Below are positions 40,636 to 47,618 of a DNA stretch of 64,000 bases, in pieces. Numbering within the stretch: the stretch's first letter is position 1; each line of letters opens with the position of its first letter. Made by a program: the position numbers and the translations under genes. Origin of the DNA: DASSQJ01 sp963772645 (GTDB lineage: Bacteria; Actinomycetota; Actinomycetes; Actinomycetales; Dermatophilaceae). The notes below the pieces were generated by a model. That model did not search any database. It was not told the DNA's origin and saw only the letters and a program-made list of their open reading frames with translations. The stretch is from positions 151,349 through 215,348 of the forward strand of contig CAVYYD010000002.1 of the NCBI GenBank assembly GCA_963772645.1, read 5' to 3'.

Positions 40636-40898
40636 GGACGCAGGGCCCGGACCGCGTCGACCCCACGGACGACGTCGCCGGCGGCATATGCCTTGTCGGC
40701 CTCTCGGATGTCGGCCAGGGCTGCGGCGTCGCTGAGGACCCCGAGGGTCTCCTCGAGCTCGGCCAGGTCCTCCGGGCTGATGATCACCGCGGCGGCACGA
40801 CCGTTACGGGTGACGATCACTCGGTCGTGCTCGCGTTCGACCCGGTCGACGACTTCGCTGAAGTGGTCGCGGACGTCACGCAACGGCTCAACACTCAT
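40632..40898 (-). CDS. Phd/YefM-type antitoxin of the RelE pair
   Basis: An 88-aa protein: SVEPLRDVRDHFSEVVDRVE then HDRVIVTRNGRAAAVIISPE and a long acidic-helical C-terminus. ATG 40898. An in-frame extension to 40967 has no ribosome site. The pair runs toxin-last on the minus strand, alone between S18 and S19. Confidence 0.88.
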   Translation of the reverse strand: MSVEPLRDVRDHFSEVVDRVEREHDRVIVTRNGRAAAVIISPEDLAELEETLGVLSDAAALADIREADKAYAAGDVVRGVDAVRALRP

Positions 40899-40933
40899 GG
40901 GCACAATTGTGGCGCTTCGGTGAGTCAGTGCAA

Positions 40934-40962
40934 GCGCAGACTTCGCGGCGGTAGGGGTCACC
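40934..40962 (+). repeat. Cassette-junction site S19
   Basis: GCGCAGACTTCGCGGCGGTA then GGGGTCACC. Left edge of a short unit without a gene. Confidence 0.5.
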
Positions 40963-40980
40963 TTCAACGGTCCGCGGCGT

Positions 40981-41056
40981 CACTGTGACGACGGGGACGT
41001 TCATCCCGGACGCCGATATTGCTGCGACGTCACCGAACAACCCCGTCGTCACAGTG
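40981..41056. repeat. Perfect 16-bp inverted repeat in a gene-less unit
   Basis: CACTGTGACGACGGGG (40981-40996) and CCCCGTCGTCACAGTG (41041-41056) are exact complements separated by 44 bp. The unit between S19 and S20 (about 150 bp) has no gene, and this repeat is its main content. It could be a small non-autonomous element, a structured RNA or a terminator. Confidence 0.75.
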
Positions 41057-41108
41057 GTGACGCGGTTGCCCAGCGCCCGTAGCCCACGGTGGGCGCTGAG
41101 AGGCCGAC

Positions 41109-41137
41109 GGCGCGCGCTTCGCGGCGGTATGCAGCAG
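41109..41137 (+). repeat. Cassette-junction site S20
   Basis: GGCGCGCGCTTCGCGGCGGT then ATGCAGCAG. The broken toxin copy begins right at its end. Confidence 0.55.
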
Positions 41138-41260
41138 GGAACTGCGCCTCGGCTTCGACACCACGCCCGCCTGCTCGAGACGGTCGTGCTCGCCTTCGGC
41201 AGCGGCGACGAGATGATCATCCACGTGATGCCGGCCCGCACGAAGTACCTCGACCTGCTG
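41136..41260 (+). pseudogene. Remnant of a toxin related to 37715-37957
   Basis: ELRLGFDTTP is followed, after a frameshift, by ARLLETVVLAFGSGDEMIIH and VMPARTKYLDLL. Compare ELRLGFDTGARLLETVVLIL and IHAMPARRKYLDLLP in the intact protein. The N-terminal half and the antitoxin are missing; the fragment starts at the edge of S20. Confidence 0.7.
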
Positions 41261-41362
41261 AGAGTCAATGACTACTGGGTCACCGCCAGCCCGTTTCGGG
41301 GCGCTGAGACGCCGAGTGTGCTCGTCGGCGACCTCTTCGCCAGGCGAGTGCGCTGTGTCATG

Positions 41363-41384
41363 ATGGTACTGCGAGTAGTACCAT
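41363..41384. promoter_or_regulatory. Palindrome upstream of hicAB
   Basis: ATGGTACT and AGTACCAT are perfect 8-bp inverted arms with a 6-bp spacer, 36 bp before the HicA start. Probably the HicB binding site. Confidence 0.65.
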
Positions 41385-41420
41385 TCCGACGTCCCCTCGG
41401 TAGCCAAGATCGTCGCCGCG

Positions 41421-41639
41421 ATGCGCGCCAACCCGCGCAACATCCGCTACGGCGACCTCGCCAAGGTCTGCGAGCACTACTTCGGGCCGCCGCGAACCAG
41501 CGGCGGCTCGCACGCAGTGTTCAAGACGCCCTGGCCCGGCGACCCGAGGGTGAACATCCAGGACGACCACGGCAAGGCCAAGGCGTACCAGGTCCGTCAG
41601 GTCCTCGCTGCGATCGAGAAGAAGGAGGCCAGCTCATGA
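41421..41639 (+). CDS. hicA: HicA-family toxin
   Basis: A 72-aa protein: NPRNIRYGDLAKVCEHYFGP, then TSGGSHAVFKTPWPGDPRVN and GKAKAYQVRQVLAAIEKKEA. The catalytic His of HicA is in GSHAVF. In-frame residues upstream (VAKIVAAM) look like part of the usual N-terminus but no start codon precedes them before a TAG, so the true start may use a rare codon. Overlaps hicB by 4 bp. Confidence 0.82.
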   Translation: MRANPRNIRYGDLAKVCEHYFGPPRTSGGSHAVFKTPWPGDPRVNIQDDHGKAKAYQVRQVLAAIEKKEASS

Positions 41640-41980
41640 GCAGCGCCACGGTCGACGTCACCCGTTACACCTACCGGGTCACTTGGTCCGTCGAGGACGA
41701 GGAGTTCGTCGCGACCTGCCTCGAACTGCCCTCGCTGTCCTGGCTGGCTCCCACCCAAGAGGAAGCCCTTTCCGGCCTCCGTGACGTGGTCACCGAGGTC
41801 GTCCAGGACCTCGCAGAAGGCGGCGAGCCGGTTCCCGAGCCGCTGTCCGTCAGGGCATTCTCCGGGAAGTTCAACCTCCGTGTCGGCGAGAAACTCCACC
41901 GACGCCTCGCGATGGAAGCAGCCGAGGAACACCTCAGCCTCAACCAGTACGTCGTGCGTCGCCTCAACAACGCCTCCTGA
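41636..41980 (+). CDS. hicB: HicB-family antitoxin
   Basis: A 114-aa protein. The partial RNase-H-like fold is YRVTWSVEDEEFVATCLELP then LSWLAPTQEEALSGLRDVVT. The C-terminal ribbon-helix-helix is FSGKFNLRVGEKLHRRLAME with LSLNQYVVRRLNNAS. Start within the hicA stop (ATGA). Confidence 0.92.
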   Translation: MSSATVDVTRYTYRVTWSVEDEEFVATCLELPSLSWLAPTQEEALSGLRDVVTEVVQDLAEGGEPVPEPLSVRAFSGKFNLRVGEKLHRRLAMEAAEEHLSLNQYVVRRLNNAS

Positions 41981-41997
41981 CTCGCGCCACGGTAGGC

Positions 41998-42023
41998 GGT
42001 CGACAGGCGGCGGAATGCCCTAC
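41998..42023 (+). repeat. Cassette-junction site S21
   Basis: GGTCGACAGGCGGCG then GAATGCCCTAC. The duplicated unit starts at the G of GAATGCC (42013). GTAGG (41991-41995) can pair with CCTAC (42019-42023). Confidence 0.7.
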
Positions 42024-42664
42024 TTGATGGGAGGCCATCCGTTGGGACGATCGAGGCGTGGCATCACTCGACTGAGTCCGGAGATGGTGGAAGTCGCGCT
42101 CGGACGGCTGGCCGACCGCAAGCCCCATCAACCCTCGGGACGGCTACGCCCGCGCGATGCCCGTACGGCGCGTGCGTCATGTGATCCACGCCGCTGACCG
42201 CTCGTCCGCCCCGACGCACACTGGAAGCGTCACAGCCGAGCAGGGGCCACATAGGAGGGGCAGGGATGACACCACAGACCACCACCGATCAGTGGGCCTC
42301 AGCCGTCGGTCTAGGGCTCGTCCTCGGAGCCGGGCTGGGACTGATCGTGGGACTACTGGCGGGGGACGGGTCCGGCATCGCGATCGGCATCAGCATGGGC
42401 GCGGCACTAGGACTAGTGGTGGGCTCAGCCTGGTACGTGTTGCGCAGGCGGAGCTGAAACCTCACGACGGCGGCGGCACCAGCACCGGCGGCAACGCGCC
42501 GATGTCGCCGACCCCGAGCCGGACCGATCGACCGAGCGCGACCGGGACGGGAGGTGTTGATCCACATCGGTCACGGCCTGGCCAATCGCGAGATCGTCCG
42601 CAAGGACATCAGACGGAGCGGGCAGGTTCTGTCACAACGCAATGAGGGCGCTCGACTGGCGGCG
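42013..42664 (+). repeat. 652-bp duplicated unit, copy 2
   Basis: Same sequence as 22274-22925. It begins right after GGCGGCG in S21 and ends with GGCGGCG in S22. Left and right neighbours differ completely from those of copy 1, so the unit moved or was copied as one block. Confidence 0.9.
42266..42457 (+). CDS. 63-aa glycine-zipper membrane protein (copy 2)
   Basis: Identical to the protein at 22527-22718, with the same ribosome site and the same upstream 250 bp. Two helices with Gly/Ala spacing and a basic RRRS end. The complete lack of change over the whole unit points to recent duplication. Function unknown. Confidence 0.7.
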   Translation: MTPQTTTDQWASAVGLGLVLGAGLGLIVGLLAGDGSGIAIGISMGAALGLVVGSAWYVLRRRS

Positions 42665-42678
42665 AAGTGCCGCACATC
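42649..42678 (+). repeat. Cassette-junction site S22
   Basis: CGCTCGACTGGCGGCG then AAGTGCCGCACATC. Right edge of duplicated copy 2. Confidence 0.7.
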
Positions 42679-42698
42679 GGCGACCCGTGATACGTCCG

Positions 42699-42718
42699 GG
42701 TAGTAGACTGGTACTACC
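42699..42718. promoter_or_regulatory. Palindrome upstream of the MazF module
   Basis: GGTAGTA and TACTACC, inverted arms with a 6-bp spacer, 16 bp before the antitoxin start. Likely operator. Confidence 0.6.
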
Positions 42719-42734
42719 GGGGTAGGATGATGGC

Positions 42735-42965
42735 ATGAAGCTCAGCATCAGCCTCCCCGACGAGGATGTTGCCGCTCTGGACCGGTACGCCCAGGCGGCC
42801 GGCATCACCAGCCGGTCCGCAGCCATCCAGCGCGCGATCCGACTGCTGAGCCAGCCCGAGCTGGACGGCGCCTACGCCGCCGCCTGGGAGGAGTGGGAGG
42901 CCTCCGGCGACGCCGCCGCGTGGGAGGAGACCACAGCGGACGGGCTGGCCGATGCTGCGCGGTGA
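42735..42965 (+). CDS. Ribbon-helix-helix antitoxin of a MazF pair
   Basis: A 76-aa protein: MKLSISLPDEDVAALDRYAQ and AGITSRSAAIQRAIRLLSQP, a CopG/MazE9-like DNA-binding domain. Its acidic tail, WEEWEASGDAAAWEETTADG, should bind the toxin. The toxin gene begins 14 bp before its stop. Confidence 0.87.
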   Translation: MKLSISLPDEDVAALDRYAQAAGITSRSAAIQRAIRLLSQPELDGAYAAAWEEWEASGDAAAWEETTADGLADAAR

Positions 42966-43299
42966 GATCCGACTGGTGGATCTCGACCCGGCACGCCAGG
43001 GCGAGGCGAACAAGCGCCGGCCCGCCGTGGTCGTCAGCAACGACCGCGCCAACGCCACCGCCGCCCGGCTCGGCCGCGGCGTCGTCACCATCGTCCCGGT
43101 GACCAGCAACCTGTCCAACGTCTACCCGTTCCAGGTCGCCCTGCCCGCCGAGGAGACCGGGCTGCGGGTGGACTCCAAGGCGCAGGCCGAGCAGGTCCGC
43201 TCCGTCTCCGTCGAGCGGATCGGGCAACCCCTGGGGCTCGTTCCGTCCCAGCTCATGGAGAAGCTGGACGACGCGCTTCGACTGCACCTCCAGCTCTGA
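42952..43299 (+). CDS. mazF: MazF/PemK-family toxin
   Basis: A 115-aa endoribonuclease. LRGEIRLVDLDPARQGEANK, RRPAVVVSNDRANATAARLG and VVTIVPVTSNLSNVYPFQVA, then DSKAQAEQVRSVSVERIGQP, are the canonical MazF segments including the RPAVV loop and the VRSVS strand. Intact. Confidence 0.92.
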   Translation: MLRGEIRLVDLDPARQGEANKRRPAVVVSNDRANATAARLGRGVVTIVPVTSNLSNVYPFQVALPAEETGLRVDSKAQAEQVRSVSVERIGQPLGLVPSQLMEKLDDALRLHLQL

Positions 43300-43315
43300 T
43301 CGCGCCGCTCGCCGA

Positions 43316-43345
43316 GTCGCCCGTCACGCGGCGATGAGACGCATC
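43316..43345 (+). repeat. Cassette-junction site S23
   Basis: GTCGCCCGTCACGCGGCGAT then GAGACGCATC. Rightmost member of the continuous array; GTC and GAC arms. Confidence 0.6.
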
Positions 43346-43482
43346 AGGTCGTGGCCAGCGGCAACCGGGCCATCTACCTACTCGCACCCACCAGACCCTG
43401 AACCCGAAGAGCCTCAACCACAATGCGCGCCCTGCGCGTCGCAAGGACGCAATTTCGCGGCCAGCTGACTGACGTACTGGTA

Positions 43483-43797
43483 CTACGTAGCCGTCGAGGT
43501 GGTGTCAGCGCGGCCCCGGGGCGGGTCGGTCGCCGACTCGGCGCCGACCTCGGCCACGTCCCAGACGATGCAGCGCTGGCCGGGGCCTTCGACCGAGCCC
43601 TGGTTAAGCATGTCGCGGTGATAGCGGCGAGCGGACTGCTCGTCGTCGAAGACGAGCAGGGCGTGTCCATCGAGGGTCCAGGTGCCGTGCACAAAGCCTT
43701 GCATGGCGAGCTTGCTTCGTGCCATCTCGGGAATCAGTGCGCGTACCTGTTCGAGTCGGGAGGCGTCGAGTTCCCAGACGCCGACAACTGCCCACAT
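43483..43797 (-). CDS. Hypothetical protein, possible dimeric ferredoxin-like fold
   Basis: A 104-aa protein: MWAVVGVWELDASRLEQVRA, LIPEMARSKLAMQGFVHGTW and LVFDDEQSARRYHRDMLNQG. A strand-helix-strand pattern and the phrase about a value in FDDEQSARRY recall ABM or YCII-like domains. GGAGAGGAG precedes the ATG. The C-terminus is Thr/Ala-rich. Function not recognised. Confidence 0.6.
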   Translation of the reverse strand: MWAVVGVWELDASRLEQVRALIPEMARSKLAMQGFVHGTWTLDGHALLVFDDEQSARRYHRDMLNQGSVEGPGQRCIVWDVAEVGAESATDPPRGRADTTSTAT

Positions 43798-43799
43798 AC

Positions 43800-44050
43800 G
43801 ATCTCCTCTCCAGGGGCTGACCTCCCCGCCCGACGTGAACGGCTGGATGGGCTGATCTTCTCACTCTGTCCGTTGGTCTACCCGATGTGGACACTGGGCC
43901 CGGTCGCTGCGCACCCCTGGACCGGGAACTCACAAGCCGCACCCGACCCTTGCCCTGGGCCTGGTCTCCGCGGCCGCGCGATTCGGTGGCACGTTCCTGT
44001 GTAACTTCATGCGGACGCTGGCTCGGGTGTACAGCTGCTAGGGACGCCCG
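43800..44050. other. Intergenic, edge between array and IS elements
   Basis: No gene with support on either strand. Codon pattern and composition look random; the IS3 remnant starts at the right. Confidence 0.4.
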
Positions 44051-45122
44051 GAGCACGAGAGTGACCGGGAGGCGATGGGCCGGGTCGCTGAGCTGCTCGG
44101 GGTCTCCACCGCCGAGACGGTCCGCAAGTGGGTGCGCCAGGGTCAGGTCGACGCCGGCGATCGGGCGGGCGTGAGCAGCGAGGAGGCGGCCGAGGTCAAA
44201 CGGTTACGGCGGGAGAACGCCGAGCTGCGTCGGGCGAACGCGATCTTGAGGACGGCGTCGGCTTCTTCGCGGCCGAGCTCGACCGGCCCTCCCGGTGATC
44301 GTGGACTTCATCCGCGAGCACGCGGGACGCACCCCCACGGCGCGGCAGCGGCGCGATGAGCACCTGCTGGGACAGATCCGCCGGGTCCACGCCGCGAACT
44401 ACGCGGTGTACGGCGCCCGCAAGGTGTGGCTCCAGCTCAACCGGGAAGGCGTGGATGTGGCTCGCTGCACCGTGGAATGGCTGATGCGCGGCGACGGCCT
44501 GGCCGGCGCGGTACGCGGCAAGGTCAAGCGCACCACCATCGCGAACCCCGCCGCCGATCGGGCCCGGGACATGGTCAGCCGCAACCTCACCCCGGCGGCA
44601 CCGGACCGGCTCCGGGTCGCCGGCATCACCTACGTCAGCACGTGGTCGGGCTGGGTCTACGTCGCCTTCGTCATCGACGCCTACGCCCGCCGCATCCTCG
44701 GGTGGCGAGCGGCACCTCGATGAGCAGCCAGCTCGTCCTGGACGCCCTCGAACAAGCCGTGTGGACCCGCACCCGCGACGGCGCCGACATCGGATCGGTT
44801 GTGGCACGCACCGACCGGGGGTCTCAGTACGTCTCCGTCCGCTACACCGAGCGGCTCGACCAGGCCGGCATCGCCGCATCCATAGGCTCGGTCGGGGACT
44901 GACAACGCCCAGGCCGAGTCCATCAACGGGTTGTACAAGACCGAGCTCATCAAGCCCCGGGGCCCCTGGCGCACCGCCGACGCCGTCGAGTACGCCACCG
45001 CCGAGTGGGTCGACTGGTTCAACCACCGCCGCCTCTACGAGTGCTGCGGCGACATCCCACCCATCGAAGCCGAGAACCACGACTACGCTCAGCTGCTTCC
45101 GTGGGTCGTTGGGCGCCCCTGA
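44051..45122 (+). pseudogene. IS3-family element with several frameshifts
   Basis: orfA lacks its first codons (EHESDREAMGRVAELLGVST, then RKWVRQGQVDAGDRAGVSSE) and leaves frame at GCTTCTTCGC near 44266. orfB (VDFIREHAGRTPTARQRRDE, AANYAVYGARKVWLQLN, ITYVSTWSGWVYVAFVIDAY) breaks at GWRAAPR near 44715. It resumes as SSQLVLDALEQAVWTRTRDG and RTDRGSQYVSVRYTERLDQA, is broken again at SVGD near 44900, and ends with NAQAESINGLYKTELIKPRG and WVDWFNHRRLYECCGDIPPI at 45122. The DDE residues are visible (DAY, DRGSQY, E in the last part) but spread over three frames. Inactive. Confidence 0.85.
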
Positions 45123-45194
45123 ATGAGCGCACGCCGTTCTCTTGTCTAGGTTCTGGGCTTGTCGAGAGTCCGGAACTGAAGAGCGGAGAACGGC

Positions 45195-46460
45195 GTGCGC
45201 AACGCCACTGTATGGCGAGCCCTGCTCGGGGTCGAGAAGACGGTCATCGAAGAGATCGAGTTCGATGAGGACGAGCAGGTGCTGGTGGCTCATGTTCGTC
45301 CCGTGAGACGTGCGCGGGGTCGGTGCGGGCGGTGCCACCGCAGGTCGCCCTGGTACGACCAGGGCGAGGGTCGGCGGCGCTGGCGGGCGCTGGACCTGGG
45401 CACCATCGGGGCCGTCCTCGAGGCCGAAGCGCCCCGGGTGAACTGTGCTGAGCACGGGCCCACGGTGGCGGCGGTGCCCTGGGCCCGGCACGCCGCCGGG
45501 CACAGCTACGCCTTCGACGAGCAGGTCGCCTGGTTGGCCACGCAGTGCTCCAAGAGCGCGATCACCGAGCTGATGCGGATCGCGTGGCGCACGGTCGGGG
45601 CGATCATCACCCGGGTCTGGGCCGACGTGCAGGCCGTGCATGACCGGTTCGCCGACCTGGCACGGATCGGGGTCGACGAGATCAGCTACAAGCGCGGGCA
45701 CCGGTACCTGACCATCGTGGTCGACCACGACTCCGGCCGGTTGGTGTGGGCCGCGCCGGGGCGGGACAAGGCCACCCTGCAGCAGTTCTTCGACGCCCTG
45801 GGCCAGGACCGCTGCAAGCTGATCACCCACGTCAGCGCGGACGGGGCCGACTGGATCAGCGCCGTCGTCGCCGACCGGTGCCCCAACGCGGTGCGCTGCG
45901 CGGATCCGTTCCACATAGTGAAGTGGGCCACCGACGCCCTCGACGAGGTCCGCCGCCAAGCGTGGAACCAGGCCCGCGGCGCCGTCACCCAGCGCCGAGC
46001 CGGCCGCGCCACCGGCCACGCCCGAGCGCTCAAGGGCGCCCGGTACGCGCTGTGGAAGAACCCGGAGAACCTCACCACCGCCCAGCAGGCCAAGCTCGCC
46101 TGGATCGCCAAGACCGACCCCACGCTGCACCGCGCCTACCTGCTCAAGGAAGGCCTGAGGCTGATCTTCCAGCTCGACTACCACGAAGCCGTCCAAGCGC
46201 TACAGGTCTGGATCGGCTGGGCCCGCCGCTGCCGGATCCCCGCGTTCGTGAACCTGCAACGACGCATCGTCAAACACCAGGCCTCGATCCTCGCCGCGAT
46301 CGAGCACGACCTGTCCAACGGCCGCATCGAGTCCGTGAACACCAAGATCCGCCTGACCACCCGCATCGCCTTCGGCTTCCGCTCACCCGACGCCCTCATC
46401 GCCCTGGCCATGCTCAACCTAAACGCAGCCCAGCCACCGGCCGAGCTGTCACGAAACTGA
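45195..46460 (+). CDS. ISL3-family transposase
   Basis: A 421-aa DDE transposase, intact. The N-terminal zinc-binding part is RCGRCHRRSPWYDQGEGRRR then ALDLGTIGAVLEAEAPRVNC. The helix-turn-helix follows near 115 (AWLATQCSKSAITELMRIAW). Catalytic residues lie in RIGVDEISYKRGHRYLTIVV (about 160), VSADGADWISAVVADRCPNA (about 222) and SNGRIESVNTKIRLTTRIAF (about 385). Start GTG 45195. The element ends were not fixed; the right end lies against the UPF0158 gene 3' end near 46480. Confidence 0.9.
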   Translation: MRNATVWRALLGVEKTVIEEIEFDEDEQVLVAHVRPVRRARGRCGRCHRRSPWYDQGEGRRRWRALDLGTIGAVLEAEAPRVNCAEHGPTVAAVPWARHAAGHSYAFDEQVAWLATQCSKSAITELMRIAWRTVGAIITRVWADVQAVHDRFADLARIGVDEISYKRGHRYLTIVVDHDSGRLVWAAPGRDKATLQQFFDALGQDRCKLITHVSADGADWISAVVADRCPNAVRCADPFHIVKWATDALDEVRRQAWNQARGAVTQRRAGRATGHARALKGARYALWKNPENLTTAQQAKLAWIAKTDPTLHRAYLLKEGLRLIFQLDYHEAVQALQVWIGWARRCRIPAFVNLQRRIVKHQASILAAIEHDLSNGRIESVNTKIRLTTRIAFGFRSPDALIALAMLNLNAAQPPAELSRN

Positions 46461-46483
46461 GTGTCCGGACCCGTCGGGACGGT

Positions 46484-46963
46484 TCAGATGTCGTTATGGC
46501 AGGTCGGGGTCTGGGTGCGCACGCTCGAACTCTTGGACCGCGTCTTCTCGATGAGCCCCTCCTCGGCCAGCCAGTTCACGGCGCGGGCCCTTGCCCGGGC
46601 ATCCCTGAAGCTGTGCCAGACGGAGATCAGGTCCGGATGGCGCTGGTAGAGCTCGTTCTTGAAGCGTCGGAACGCGCCGTTGCCCTGCAGCGATCGGTGC
46701 AGGCGCTCTGCGGCGGTGCGGTCGCTGATGCCGTCGGCGAAGTCGACCATGTCCTGGTACCAGACGCGCGGCGGAAGGGGGTCGATGAGGATCAGGTCCA
46801 GCTCGTCGAGTTCAACGGTGTTCTCACCGTCGATGCCGGTGTCGCTGGTCCAGAACGCGATCTCGCCGGTCCGTGGGTCGATCAGCCATCGATGCTCGTA
46901 ATCGGTCTGGTCCGCCAGGGCGGTCGCGATCTCCTCAACGTCGAGAGCATCCAGATCGAGCAT
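46484..46963 (-). CDS. UPF0158-family protein, 3' end probably altered by ISL3
   Basis: A 159-aa protein. LDLDALDVEEIATALADQTD, EHRWLIDPRTGEIAFWTSDT, LILIDPLPPRVWYQDMVDFA and RLHRSLQGNGAFRRFKNELY then NWLAEEGLIE match UPF0158. The last 17 residues (SKSSSVRTQTPTCHNDI) are unlike the rest and run into the ISL3 right end, so the original stop was probably replaced. Family function unknown. Confidence 0.8.
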   Translation of the reverse strand: MLDLDALDVEEIATALADQTDYEHRWLIDPRTGEIAFWTSDTGIDGENTVELDELDLILIDPLPPRVWYQDMVDFADGISDRTAAERLHRSLQGNGAFRRFKNELYQRHPDLISVWHSFRDARARARAVNWLAEEGLIEKTRSKSSSVRTQTPTCHNDI

Positions 46964-47121
46964 CGAATCAGGGTATGGCTTCGGCCGGCTGCTGCCGCCC
47001 CATGCGTATGGTCAGCCACCCAGCAGGCGGCGAGGCGGGCCAGTCCCACCGGGGCTGATGAGGTGGGTAGGTCGGTCGCGAGGTCCCGCAGCGCACCGGG
47101 CTCAGGTCGTAGGCTGCCCGC

Positions 47122-47478
47122 ATGGCAGCGGGCGGCACTCGCAGAGTCCGAGCTGCCCGTCGGCGCACACGCCGCCTGGCGCAAGCCACCAACGACCTGA
47201 CCGACACCCAGTGGACTGCTCTGCGAGCGGCATGGGGAGGGTGCGCCTACTGCGGCGCCAACGAGGGGCCGTTGCAGCGCGACTGCGTCCTGCCCATCTC
47301 TCGCGGTGGGCGGTACACCCTCAGCAACGTGGTCCCGGCCTGCCGGTCGTGCAACAGCAGTAAGTGCAACGACGAGGTCACCGCGTGGCTGCGCCGCAAG
47401 CGTTTCGATGAGCGGGCGTTCCTCCTGCGGCACCTGCAAATCCGTGCCGATCTTGAGATCGTCTTCGTGGCGTCCTGA
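47122..47478 (+). CDS. HNH endonuclease
   Basis: A 118-aa protein. The zinc-binding Cys pairs are in GGCAYCGANEGP and VVPACRSCNSSKCNDEVTAW, and the central HNH region is RDCVLPISRGGRYTLSN. The usual first His is not in the common DHI/DHV form here (DCVLPI), so catalysis may be weakened; N and the last C/N ligands fit. A basic N-terminus (RRVRAARRRTRRLAQ) suggests nucleic-acid binding. No partner gene to define a restriction system. Confidence 0.78.
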   Translation: MAAGGTRRVRAARRRTRRLAQATNDLTDTQWTALRAAWGGCAYCGANEGPLQRDCVLPISRGGRYTLSNVVPACRSCNSSKCNDEVTAWLRRKRFDERAFLLRHLQIRADLEIVFVAS

Positions 47479-47618
47479 GCCGGCGGATAGGGACGGGACT
47501 GCTGCACCGATAGGTGACAACCGATCTGTGCTGCAGTCCGTTGGCTCATGGCTGCGTCCTGTTCGTTGTGCCAGGGCCCGTGCTGTGTGGTGTCGTCGAT
47601 CCCGTGGTCGGAGGGTCC

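Noticed and set aside
19757..43345. A classical integron with standard attC sites
   Set aside because: The junction sites lack paired RYYYAAC/GTTRRRY boxes. The one GTTGGAC, at S5, is isolated and fits by chance. No IntI is recognised; the recombinase looks XerC/D-like.
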